From the NCBI RefSeq assembly GCF_023008405.1, contig NZ_CP095376.1:2690001-2754000 (forward strand): 64,000 bases of DNA, read 5' to 3'. The DNA is from Amycolatopsis sp. FBCC-B4732 (GTDB taxonomy: Bacteria > Actinomycetota > Actinomycetes > Mycobacteriales > Pseudonocardiaceae). Both the position numbers and the translations under genes were made by a program. The notes under the pieces are model-generated. The model had not been told where the DNA came from. It was given only the letters and a program-made list of their open reading frames with translations, and searched no databases. This document shows positions 15,891 through 23,637 of the stretch, one piece after another; the stretch's first letter is position 1, and each line of letters begins with the position of its first letter.

Positions 15891-16183
15891 CGCGGTTCGC
15901 CGCCGTCCTGGCGCGGCCGGGCGCCGCGCCCTCGAAGGGGTTCGGGGCCGGCTGCTGGTTGAACCGTCTCCCGAAGCCTTGACCAGGTGTGAGCGGCCCG
16001 CAACCGCCGTTGCTCCGAACGGGCGCGTGCCGCGCCGAGGCGGTGACCGCTCGTGCCCGCGCTGATCGTGATGCAGTAATCTCGCGCTGGACCCGTTAAA
16101 GCGCTAGCGGCCCACTAGTGGCGCGCGCCCGGGTCCTCCCTGGTCTTGAGCGCCCTGAACAAAGGATGAGGGGCGTCGACCAG

Positions 16184-16915
16184 ATGACGGGCGGCCACGA
16201 GCAGCTCACCGCGCGGCTGGACGAAGTCACGGTCGCGATGGAATCGCTGACCGCGATGCTGGACACCGAGCTCGACCTCGGCCAGATGTTGCAGGCGGTG
16301 TGCGACAACGTGGTGCACGTGGTGCCGGGAGCCGACATGGCGAGCATCACCCTGGTGCGCGACGGCGTACCGGAAACGGTGGCCAGCACCGATCAGCGAG
16401 CGGTCAACTTCGACCGCGAGCAGTACCGCATCGGCGACGGCCCGTGCCTGCGCGCGGCGGAGACCGGCCAGCCGGTCCGGGTGGGTGTCGGCGCGGTGGG
16501 TGATCTGTGGCCCCAGTTCGTGACGTCGGCGGAGCAGCTGGGCGTGGCGAGTTTTCTGGCGGCCCCGCTGACGGTGGACGAGGACATGTCCGGCGCGGTC
16601 AACCTCTTCGGCTTCGGCGAGCACGGTTTCAGCGAGCTGGGCACGAAGATCCTGGAGCTGTACACGGCGACGGTGGTGTTCGGCTTGCGCAGCGCGCGCC
16701 GGTACTTCGCGGGCCGGGAGCTGGCGGACCAGCTCAACCGGGCACTCGAGACGCGAGCGGTGATCGACCAGGCGAAGGGGATCTTGATGGCGGCGCACCG
16801 GATCACCGCGGAGGAAGCGTTCCAGCGGCTGGTGAAAAGGTCGCAGGACGGGAACCGCAAGCTGCACGAGGTGGCGGCGGAGTTCGTGGCAGCGGTGGCA
16901 ACGACGACGGCTTGA
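16184..16915 (+). CDS. GAF-ANTAR RNA-binding response protein
   Basis: 243 residues: GAF domain (about 20-175; YRIGDGPCLRAAETGQPVRV, LAAPLTVDEDMSGAVNLFGF) and ANTAR domain (about 185-235; LNRALETRAVIDQAKGILMAAHRI, AEEAFQRLVKRSQDGNRKLHEVA). Same architecture as the protein at 9.8-10.6 kb. The ATG at 16184 has GAGGGG at 10 nt; an upstream in-frame ATG at 16166 and GTG at 16118 lack good spacing. RNA antitermination is the known ANTAR role; targets unknown. Confidence 0.8.
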   Translation: MTGGHEQLTARLDEVTVAMESLTAMLDTELDLGQMLQAVCDNVVHVVPGADMASITLVRDGVPETVASTDQRAVNFDREQYRIGDGPCLRAAETGQPVRVGVGAVGDLWPQFVTSAEQLGVASFLAAPLTVDEDMSGAVNLFGFGEHGFSELGTKILELYTATVVFGLRSARRYFAGRELADQLNRALETRAVIDQAKGILMAAHRITAEEAFQRLVKRSQDGNRKLHEVAAEFVAAVATTTA

Positions 16916-17032
16916 GTGCCGCGCGGCGGTCGTGGTTCGGTGGCGGCCGGTGTTCGGCGGGACGGAAGTTGCGGTCCGGCGGGCGGCGGCGGTCGTGTGT
17001 GGTGGCAACCGGTGGGTGGCGCTGCCTGGTTG

Positions 17033-17640
17033 GGTGGATGCCGAGTTTGCGGCGCCCCGGACGGGCGCAGAGTTGTTCCGGCGAGCGGCGATTCCGGCCG
17101 TGTGGGGCCGACCCGGCGGGCGGTGCTGCCTGAGTGAGGTGGATGGCGAGTAGCGGCGCTTCGGGCGGGCGCGGAGGCTGTGTCCGGCGGGCTGCGGCAA
17201 TTCCGGCCGGGCGGGGCCGACGTTCCCCGGCGAGCCGGCGGGCGGTGCCGCCTGGGTGGGTGGATGACGAGGTTGCTGCGATTCAGGCGGGCACGGGGCT
17301 GTGTCCTGCGGGCTGCGGCGATTCCGGCCGGGTGGGGCGACCCGGCGGGCGGCGGCGATTCCGGCCGGGCGGGGCCGACGTTCCCGGCGAGCCAGCGGGT
17401 GGTGCTGCCTGGGTGGGGTTGATGCCGAGTTTGCGCGCTTCAGGCGGGCGCGGGGTTCCCGCGGGTTGCGGCGCTTCGGGCGGGCGCGGGGGCTGTAGCC
17501 GGCGGGCGGCGGCGGTCCCGGTCGCCTGGGGCCGACCCGGCGACCCGGCGGGCGGTGGTGCCCGGCTGAGGTGGATGCCCAGTCTGCCGCACCCCAGGCA
17601 GGCGCGGGTCTGTTCCCGCGGCCTCGCTGCGCCGTACGCC
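17033..17640. repeat. Degenerate G-rich tandem repeat block
   Basis: Five variants of an element beginning CCTG..TGGGTGGATGnCGAG, with GGTGGATG (or GGTTGATG) anchors at 17033, 17138, 17259, 17417 and 17570, spaced 105-158 nt. Each carries CAGGCGGGCGCGG-like and GCGGCGATTCCGGCC-like subunits and GGGCCGACCCGGCGGGCGG. Strong G bias on the plus strand. Open frames here on both strands have no family resemblance. The whole gap 16916-17752 is filled by this block and a partial unit before it. It may be an expanded intergenic element or the decay product of a repeated gene. Confidence 0.6.
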
Positions 17641-17752
17641 CGCGGTCCGCGGCAGCCAAGCGGTCACCGCCGGTAGCTGTTCGGCACCGAGTCGCCGGGG
17701 ACCCTACGCCCGCCGACCGAGCCCACAGCGTGTAGTCCCCGCCGCGGCACAC

Positions 17753-17962
17753 TCACCCCGCCGGTACCTCGTCCGGCGGCGCGTCCGGCTCCACCGCCTG
17801 CTCCTGCCGGCCCCGGCCCAGCTGGCACGTCGTGCACACCAGCGTCCGGCCGAGCACCGTGCCGTCGTCCGCGACCACCTGCGCCACGTGCATCGTCGGG
17901 AAGCCGCAGACCTCGCAGGGGAGTGAGCCGCCTTCGCGGCTGATGCGGATCTGGGTGCCCAT
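17753..17962 (-). CDS. Small zinc-ribbon-like protein
   Basis: 69 residues with two CxxC knuckles (CEVCGF near residue 19, CTTCQ near 47) separated by a short beta-rich stretch, so a zinc ribbon is likely. The ATG at 17962 has AGGAGG. The C-terminal tail is acidic and disordered. Function unknown; no SigF-type promoter is evident. Confidence 0.65.
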   Translation of the reverse strand: MGTQIRISREGGSLPCEVCGFPTMHVAQVVADDGTVLGRTLVCTTCQLGRGRQEQAVEPDAPPDEVPAG

Positions 17963-18082
17963 CCGGCCTCCTGATGTGACGTGGGTCTCACCTACCTTGC
18001 CGTCTCCTGGGCCTGAGCCGGGCGATTTCACTCGTTCGGCGCAACGTTCGGTGTCTCCGGAGGGCGTGCCGGCGCCTCCTGT

Positions 18083-18106
18083 GTTTCAGGGAGTGATCCG
18101 GGGTAA
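18083..18106 (+). promoter_or_regulatory. SigF-type promoter for the 65-residue protein gene
   Basis: GTTT (18083-18086), 14 nt, GGGTAA (18101-18106), 45 nt before the ATG. Confidence 0.55.
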
Positions 18107-18151
18107 CCGGCCGGTGAAGACGCACCGGCGGATGCCCGGAGGGGAGCGGAG

Positions 18152-18349
18152 ATGCGAGACAAGCGGAACGACCTGCGACCGGTGGCCGACCTCCTGCTGG
18201 AGGGCGGTGACTCCCCGCAGCAGGAGCGCACCCGGCACAAGGCGGCGCTGGCGGTGGCCGCGCAGGCCAAGGATCCGGAGGACTGCGCCCAGCTGCTGGA
18301 GATGCTCGGCCTGCACCGCGGTGGCGGGCGCGCCAGCGAAGTCGCCTGA
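18152..18349 (+). CDS. Small helical protein, unknown function
   Basis: 65 residues, highly charged N-terminus (MRDKRNDLRPVADLLLEGGD) followed by two predicted helices (RTRHKAALAVAAQAK; DCAQLLEMLGL). Not recognised. GGAGGGGAG precedes the ATG, and a SigF-type promoter lies upstream, so it is probably real. It immediately precedes the Ku gene but has a separate promoter. Confidence 0.6.
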   Translation: MRDKRNDLRPVADLLLEGGDSPQQERTRHKAALAVAAQAKDPEDCAQLLEMLGLHRGGGRASEVA

Positions 18350-18364
18350 GCGCCGTCACGCTGA

Positions 18365-18390
18365 GTTTCGGGCGGCCGCCGGACGGGTAT
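18365..18390 (+). promoter_or_regulatory. SigF-type promoter for the ku-lig-pol operon
   Basis: GTTT (18365-18368), 16 nt, GGGTAT (18385-18390), 22 nt before the Ku ATG. Confidence 0.75.
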
Positions 18391-18412
18391 CGCTGCCCGT
18401 GAGGAGGTCGAC

Positions 18413-19345
18413 ATGGCGAGACCGGTGTGGAGCGGCGCGCTGAGCCTGGGGCTGGTCACCGTCCCCGTCGAGCTGTACCCCGCGGTGGCGGACCACACGA
18501 TCCACTTCCACCAGTTCGAACGCGGCACGTCGGACCGGATCCGCAACCGCCGCGTCAACGAGCGGACCGGCGACGAGGTCGACCGGGACGAGATCGTCAA
18601 GGGCTACGAGCTCGGCGGCGGCGACCACGTGCTCGTCGAGCCGGACGAGCTGGACGAAATCGCGCCCGAACGGTCCCGCCGGATCGACATCGAGCAGTTC
18701 GTCGAGCTCGACGACATCGACCCGTGGTTCTTCGACAAGACGTACTGGCTCAAGCCGGCGAAGGACGACTTCGCGAAGGCGTACGGCCTGCTGCTGCAAG
18801 CCATGGACCGCAGCGAGAAGGCCGGCGTCGCGAAGTTCGTGCTGCGCGGCAAGGAATACCTCGCGGCAGTCCGCGCCGGCGAGGGCGTCATGGTCCTCAA
18901 CACCCTGCACTTCGTCGCGGACCTGCGGAAGCCGAAGGACGTCATGGGCGAGCTGCCCAAGCTCCCGAAGCCGCGGCCGAAGGAGCTCGACATGGCGCTC
19001 GCGCTGGTCGACGAGATGACCGCGCCCTGGAAGCCCGAGGACTTCCGCGACGAGTACTCCCAGCGCGTCGAAAAGCTGATCAAGGCCAAGAAAGCCGGCA
19101 AGGAGATCACGCACGAGGAAGAGCCGGAACCGTCGGCCGACGTCGTCGACCTGTTCGAGGCGCTCTCGCGCAGCGTGAAGAACCGCAAGAAGCCGGCCGA
19201 GGCGAAGAACCGCAAGAAGCCGACCCGGAAGGGCCTCGCCGAATTGTCCAAAGCGGACCTGGACAAGCTCGCCCGCGAGCAGGGCGTCAAGGGCCGGTCG
19301 AAGATGACGCGCGCCCAGCTGGAGAAGGCGCTGAAGGCCTCGTGA
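18413..19345 (+). CDS. ku: Ku protein of non-homologous end joining
   Basis: 310 residues. The bacterial Ku core (about 1-250) starts MARPVWSGALSLGLVTVPVELY and contains HFHQFERGTSDRIRNRRVNE, RRIDIEQFVELDDIDPWFFDKTYWLKP and the dimerisation helices. It binds double-strand DNA ends as a homodimer and recruits LigD. The tail has two NRKKP repeats and a Rho_N/SAP-like motif (LSKADLDKLAREQGVKGRSK, then MTRAQLEKALKA), which is also found in the first protein of the sigF operon. GAGGAGG precedes the ATG; coupled to the ligase gene by GTGA. Confidence 0.95.
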   Translation: MARPVWSGALSLGLVTVPVELYPAVADHTIHFHQFERGTSDRIRNRRVNERTGDEVDRDEIVKGYELGGGDHVLVEPDELDEIAPERSRRIDIEQFVELDDIDPWFFDKTYWLKPAKDDFAKAYGLLLQAMDRSEKAGVAKFVLRGKEYLAAVRAGEGVMVLNTLHFVADLRKPKDVMGELPKLPKPRPKELDMALALVDEMTAPWKPEDFRDEYSQRVEKLIKAKKAGKEITHEEEPEPSADVVDLFEALSRSVKNRKKPAEAKNRKKPTRKGLAELSKADLDKLAREQGVKGRSKMTRAQLEKALKAS

Positions 19346-20286
19346 CCGGACCCGGCTGGCGCGAGCCCACCCTGGCCACGCTCACCGGCCGCCGGTTCTC
19401 CGACGCGGACTGGATCTTCGAGCGCAAGCTGGACGGCGTCCGCGCGATCTGCGTCCGCGACGGTGGCCCGCCGACGCTGTACTCGCGCAACCACAAGGTG
19501 ATGGACAACGCCTACCCCGAGATCGTCGAGGCGCTGGCGGCCCAGGGCGGCCCGCGGTTCGTCGCCGACGGCGAGATCGTGGCGTTCGACGGCGCGAACA
19601 CGAGTTTCGCCGCGCTCCAGCCGCGGATCCACGTGAGCGACCCGGACCGTGCCCGCGCGACCGGCGTGCGCGTTTACTACTACCTCTTCGACCTGCTGTA
19701 CTTCGACGACCAGGACACGACCGGCCTGCCACTGCGGCAGCGGAAGGCGCTGCTGCGGGACGCGTTCGGCTTCGAGGGCCCGCTGCGGCTGTCGTCGCAC
19801 CGGAACACCGAGGGCGAGAAGTTCTTCGAAGAGGCTTGCCGACGCGGGTGGGAAGGCGTCGTCGCCAAGCGGGCCGACGCGCCCTACCACCACGGGCGGT
19901 CACCCGACTGGCTGAAGTTCAAGTGCGCGCAGGGCCAGGAGCTCGTCATCGGCGGCTTCACCGACCCGCAGGGCTCGCGGCACGGCTTCGGCGCGCTCCT
20001 GCTCGGCTACCACGAAGACGGCGGCCTGAAGTACGCCGGCAAGGTCGGCACCGGCTTCGACGACGAGCTGCTGACGTCGCTGCACGCGCGGTTGCGGAAG
20101 CGGGAGACGCCGGACTCGCCGTTCGCCGGCGCGGTGGGGGAGCGCGGCGCGCACTGGGTCCGGCCGGACCTGGTGGCGCAGATCGACTTCTCGGAATGGA
20201 CGCGCGACGGGCGGCTGCGGCACCCGCGGTTCGCCGGGCTGCGCGAAGACAAGAAGGCCGGCGACGTCGTACGGGAGCGGGCATGA
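19342..20286 (+). CDS. ATP-dependent DNA ligase (LigD ligase domain only)
   Basis: 314 residues. Nucleotidyltransferase motif I is FERKLDGVRAI (Lys adenylated), with FVADGEIVAF (motif III), EGVVAKRADAPY (motif IV) and WLKFKC (motif V), followed by the OB domain. It seals DNA nicks in NHEJ. The usual LigD nuclease and polymerase domains are absent from this chain; the polymerase is the next gene. The GTG overlaps the Ku stop. Confidence 0.9.
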   Translation: MTGPGWREPTLATLTGRRFSDADWIFERKLDGVRAICVRDGGPPTLYSRNHKVMDNAYPEIVEALAAQGGPRFVADGEIVAFDGANTSFAALQPRIHVSDPDRARATGVRVYYYLFDLLYFDDQDTTGLPLRQRKALLRDAFGFEGPLRLSSHRNTEGEKFFEEACRRGWEGVVAKRADAPYHHGRSPDWLKFKCAQGQELVIGGFTDPQGSRHGFGALLLGYHEDGGLKYAGKVGTGFDDELLTSLHARLRKRETPDSPFAGAVGERGAHWVRPDLVAQIDFSEWTRDGRLRHPRFAGLREDKKAGDVVRERA

Positions 20287-21146
20287 AGATTTCGCACGCG
20301 GACAAGGTGTTCTACCCGGCCGATGGCGTGACCAAGGGCGACGTCGCCGAGTACTACCGGACCGTCGCGGACGTCATGGTGCCGCACCTGCGCGGCCGCC
20401 CGCTGACCTTGCGGCGCTTCCCCGACGGCATCGCGAAGCAGGGCTGGTTCCAGAAGCACCCGGGCGAGCACTTCCCGGACTCGATCCGCGTCGAGAGCGT
20501 TCCCCGCAGCGGCGGCGGCACCGACGACTACGTGGTGTGCGACGACGCCGAAACGCTGGAGTACCTGGCGGACCAGGGAACGGTGGAGTTCCACGTCTGG
20601 CTGTCCACTGTGGACGCGCCCGGGCGGCCGGACCGCTTGGTGCTGGACCTCGACCCGCCGGACGGCACCCCCGTCGCCGAGCTGCGCGCGGTCGCCCGGC
20701 GCATCCGCGACCAGTACGAGCGCGTCGGGTTGACGGCGTTCGTCCAGGCCACCGGCGGCCGCGGCTTCCACGTGCTCGCACCGCTGGACGCGAAGACGGA
20801 CACGGAGGTCGTGCTGGAGCTGTCCCGCGCGCTCGCCGACCGCGTGGCGGAGACCGATCCGGACCGGCTGACCACGGCCCAGCGCAAGGAAAAGCGCGGC
20901 GACCGGATCTTCCTGGACGCCAACCGCAACGGCTACGCGCAGACGTTCGTGGCGCCGTATTCGCTGCGGGCCCGCCCCGGTGCGGCGGCGGCGACACCGC
21001 TGGACTGGCGGGAACTCGGCAAGGCCGAACCGGCCGGCTGGAGCCTGGCGAAGGAGAAGCAGCGGCTGGCCCGCAAGGACGACCCGTGGCGCGACCTGGA
21101 CCGGCACGCGGGGTCGGCCGAGGCGGCGCTGAAGCAGCTGGACTGA
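20283..21146 (+). CDS. LigD-type primase-polymerase domain protein
   Basis: 287 residues: archaeo-eukaryotic primase-like polymerase as in the LigD POL domain. The catalytic metal ligands are in LVLDLDPPDGTP, the conserved His in GGRGFHVLAPL, the third acidic site near RIFLDANRN, and AQTFVAPYSLRARPGA is family-typical. It fills gaps and adds ribonucleotides at broken ends before sealing. ATGA overlap with the ligase gene; third gene of the SigF-type operon. Confidence 0.9.
   Translation: MKISHADKVFYPADGVTKGDVAEYYRTVADVMVPHLRGRPLTLRRFPDGIAKQGWFQKHPGEHFPDSIRVESVPRSGGGTDDYVVCDDAETLEYLADQGTVEFHVWLSTVDAPGRPDRLVLDLDPPDGTPVAELRAVARRIRDQYERVGLTAFVQATGGRGFHVLAPLDAKTDTEVVLELSRALADRVAETDPDRLTTAQRKEKRGDRIFLDANRNGYAQTFVAPYSLRARPGAAAATPLDWRELGKAEPAGWSLAKEKQRLARKDDPWRDLDRHAGSAEAALKQLD
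20603..20615. repeat. GTCCACTGTGGAC copy 2
   Basis: An identical 13-mer inside the polymerase-domain gene, read there as part of LSTVDA. Confidence 0.5.
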
Positions 21147-21157
21147 GGGCGCGCGGC

Positions 21158-21784
21158 TCAGCCGAGCAGCTTGCCCGCCGCCTTCAGGTCCGCCACGAAA
21201 GCCGCGTACGCTTCGTCCCGGTCCGGTGCCCGCAACACCGCCGACGGGTGCACCGTCGCCACCGCGGACGGCACCAGGTCGGCCAGGTCCTCCGGCGGCT
21301 CGACCGGCTCCCCGCGGTGCTGGGTGAGCCGGAACTCGGTGCCCAGCAACGACTGCGCGGCCGTCGCGCCCAGCAGCAGCACCAGGTCCGGGCGGACCGC
21401 TCGCAGTTCCGCCAGCAGCCACGGGCGGCAGGCGACGACCTCGGTGCGGCCCGGCTTCCGGTGGATCCGGCGCTTCCCCTCGCGCTTGAACTTGAAGTGC
21501 TTGACCGCGTTGGTCACGTACAGCGACCGCCGGTCGAAGCCCGCTTCCTCGAACGCGCGGTCCAGGAGCTTCCCGGCGGGGCCGACGAACGGCTCACCCG
21601 CCACGTCTTCCTTGTCACCGGGCTGTTCTCCGACGACGAGGACCTTCGCCCCGGCCGAGCCTGCACCGAAGACCGTCTGCGTGGCGTCCTGATACAGCGA
21701 GCACCCTTCGCAGCCGGACGCCGCCGACCTCAACCGGGCGAGATCGGTGGTGTCCGGCGGCTCGGCGCGGCGGTGATCCGGCAT
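21158..21784 (-). CDS. udgX: UdgX-type uracil-DNA glycosylase
   Basis: 208 residues, family-4-like UDG fold with 4Fe-4S-type cysteines (CEGCSL; VACRPW), motif A GEQPGDKED (about 52-60) and HPSAV near the end. The KRRIH loop (about 104-108) is diagnostic of UdgX, whose His forms a covalent link to the abasic site left after uracil removal. Divergent from the CBS gene and convergent with the end-joining operon; a weaker SigF-type promoter (GGGAAT) precedes it. Confidence 0.9.
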   Translation of the reverse strand: MPDHRRAEPPDTTDLARLRSAASGCEGCSLYQDATQTVFGAGSAGAKVLVVGEQPGDKEDVAGEPFVGPAGKLLDRAFEEAGFDRRSLYVTNAVKHFKFKREGKRRIHRKPGRTEVVACRPWLLAELRAVRPDLVLLLGATAAQSLLGTEFRLTQHRGEPVEPPEDLADLVPSAVATVHPSAVLRAPDRDEAYAAFVADLKAAGKLLG

Positions 21785-21794
21785 GGGGCGGGAG

Positions 21795-21820
21795 ATTCCC
21801 GTTCGCCGCGCCGAGTAAAC
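21795..21820 (-). promoter_or_regulatory. Variant SigF-type promoter for udgX
   Basis: GTTT (21820-21817), 16 nt, GGGAAT (21800-21795). The -10 differs from GGGTA at one base. Only 10 nt separate it from the ATG. Confidence 0.45.
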
Positions 21821-21837
21821 CCGGCGACCCCGGGTAG
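21813..21837 (+). promoter_or_regulatory. SigF-type promoter for the CBS gene
   Basis: GAGT (21813-21816), 15 nt, GGGTAG (21832-21837), 31 nt before the ATG. It overlaps the -35 of the udgX promoter on the other strand. Confidence 0.5.
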
Positions 21838-21868
21838 CCGCCGGCTAACCGGATGGAAGGAGTTCACG

Positions 21869-22285
21869 ATGACCACCGCACGCGACATCATGACTCCGGA
21901 CGCGACCTGCGCCCGCGAGTCGGACACCGTGCACGACGCCGCGGTCACCCCGGCCCGCAAGGGAGTCGGCGCGCTGCCGAGCTGCGGTGAGGACGACCGG
22001 CTGAAGGGCATGATCGCCGACCGTGACATCTTCGTGAAGGTGCTGGCCGAGGGCAAGGACCCGCGGGCGCTGCACGTCGGCGAGCTGGCGGGGGGCGGGG
22101 TCGTGACGATCGGTGCCGATGACGACGTGGCGGAGATCCTGCGCACGATGTCCGAGCACCGCGTCCGCCGGCTGCCGGTGATCGACGGGCACGAGCTGGT
22201 CGGGATCGTCGCGCAGGCCGACGTGGCCCGGGCGCTGCCGAACCCGAGCGCCGGCGAACTGGTCGAGGCGCTGTCCTACGACTGA
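21869..22285 (+). CDS. Tandem CBS-domain protein
   Basis: 138 residues with two CBS motifs (about 1-58: ARDIMTPDATCARESDTVHD, GMIADRDIFVK; about 70-130: VVTIGADDDVAEILRTMSEH, VRRLPVIDGHELVGIVAQAD). Stand-alone CBS pairs bind adenosine nucleotides and often signal energy or redox state. GGAAGGAG precedes the ATG. Likely SigF-controlled. Confidence 0.9.
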   Translation: MTTARDIMTPDATCARESDTVHDAAVTPARKGVGALPSCGEDDRLKGMIADRDIFVKVLAEGKDPRALHVGELAGGGVVTIGADDDVAEILRTMSEHRVRRLPVIDGHELVGIVAQADVARALPNPSAGELVEALSYD

Positions 22286-22335
22286 TCGCCACGCGGCGCG
22301 GGGACCCGAGGGGGTATGACGCGCAGCCGGGGAAA

Positions 22336-23260
22336 GTGGAAGTGGCGACCCGCGTCGCCCTGGACACGCCGGCGGACCTGGCCGAGCACTACCCGCCGGG
22401 CGTCGCGGACCAGGCGAAGCGGGTCGCCGACGACCCGGCGGTGCTCGGGCTCGGCGACGTCAACGCCTGGCCGATCTGCCCGATCAGCCGCTTACCCGAC
22501 GATCTGGTCCGCACGGTGAAGGACCTCGCGACCTCGTTCGGTGCGATCAACCTCGAAGACATCGCCGCCCCGCGCTGCTTCACCGTCGAGCGGCGGCTGC
22601 ACGATGAGCTCGACATCCCCGTCTTCCACGACGACCAGCACGGCACCGCGGTGGTCGTGCTCAGGGCGCTCCACAACGCGCTGAAGCTGACCGGCCGCGA
22701 CCCGGCCGGGACGTCGGTTGCTGCTGCTCGCCGGCTACCCGGCCCACGGGATCGTCTGCGACCGCGAAGGCGTCCTGCACGAGGACCGCGACCTGATGGG
22801 CGAAAAGGGCTGGCCGGCGGCGAACACCAACGCCGGCGGCACCACCGGAACGCTTCAGGAGGCCTTGCGCGGCGCGGACGTCTTCCTCGGCGGGATCCTG
22901 GCGCCGGCGGATGTGGCGGCCATGGCCGGCCGCGCCATCGTGTTCGCGCTGGCCAACCCGGACCCGGCGGCGGCCGGGCGGCACGCGGGGATCGTCTCAA
23001 CCGGCCGCAGCGACTTCCCCAACCAGATCACCAACGTACTGGCGTTCCCGGCGATGTTCCGCGGCCTGCTCGACTTGGGCGCGCCGCGGGTGACCGCGCA
23101 CATGCTGCTCGCGGCGGCCCGCGCGCTGGCCGACGTCGTGGGGGAGGACCTGGCACCGGGGCGGATCGTGCCGAGCGTGTTCGACGAGGGATTGGTGCCC
23201 GCGATGGCCGAAGCGGTGGCGGGCGCGGCGAAGGCCGCCGACCAGTCCACTGTGGACTAG
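22336..23260 (+). pseudogene. Malic enzyme pseudogene with internal deletions and frameshift
   Basis: The first frame gives the malic enzyme start VATRVALDTPADLAEHYPPGVA, then VLGLGDVNAWPIC. Intact enzymes have about 20 residues between the PGVA segment and VLGLGD, and another 20-25 residues (IGPEAALPVMEGK region) before the WPIC segment; both are missing. It continues well through INLEDIAAPRCF and FHDDQHGTA. Near 22715 the similarity moves to another frame (LLLAGYPAHGIVCDREGVLH ... GLVPAMAEAVAGAA), and the NAD-binding GAGAAG loop is lost at the join. The product cannot be a working malate dehydrogenase (decarboxylating). Confidence 0.85.
23245..23257. repeat. GTCCACTGTGGAC copy 3
   Basis: An identical 13-mer at the 3' end of the malic enzyme pseudogene. 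Confidence 0.5.
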
Positions 23261-23565
23261 TGGGCGCCCGCGGTCGGGGAGGCGCCGTCTTCGGTGGGCT
23301 GGCGCTCCGTCTCGGCGCGGGCGATGTGCCACGCGACCAGCGCGCCGGCGCTCACCGTGCCCCAGAGCACGAGGGCGGCGTCCCTGGCGAACAACCCGAC
23401 GAGCAGCATGACCACGGCCGTGACGTCGCAGAGGATCAGCAACAGGTTGAAGCGCCTGGACCCGCGCAGCTCGCGGCCGCTGAAGGCGGCGGCGAACGCC
23501 GGGTCGCTCGCCCGCAGCTCGGCTTCGATTTCGCGCAACGCGTGGTGGTCTCGCTCCGGAAGCAT
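23257..23565 (-). CDS. DUF3040 membrane protein
   Basis: 102 residues: the conserved N-terminus MLPERDHHALREIEAELRAS with a cytoplasmic amphipathic helix, then two membrane helices (about 43-60 and 63-82) as in actinobacterial DUF3040. Function unknown. The stop overlaps the malic enzyme pseudogene by 4 nt. A SigF-type promoter precedes it. Confidence 0.85.
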   Translation of the reverse strand: MLPERDHHALREIEAELRASDPAFAAAFSGRELRGSRRFNLLLILCDVTAVVMLLVGLFARDAALVLWGTVSAGALVAWHIARAETERQPTEDGASPTAGAH

Positions 23566-23594
23566 GGGTCCTCCTAGCCTCGGCTACCGGAGTG

Positions 23595-23620
23595 GTACCC
23601 GCTCGCGGCCCGTTCGAAGC
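23595..23620 (-). promoter_or_regulatory. SigF-type promoter for the DUF3040 gene
   Basis: GCTT (23620-23617), 16 nt, GGGTAC (23600-23595), 29 nt before the ATG. The -35 fits only GNNT. Confidence 0.5.
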
Positions 23621-23637
23621 GGTCCTTCACCGGAAAG

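Noticed and set aside
17033..17640. Repeat block as a CRISPR array
   Set aside because: Units are 105-158 nt, diverged and contiguous, with no constant short repeat and unique spacers, and no cas genes nearby.
16115..17752. Minus-strand 545-codon frame through the repeat block and the GAF-ANTAR gene
   Set aside because: P/R/A-rich repeats from G-rich DNA, no ribosome site, and its 3' half is antisense to a real gene.
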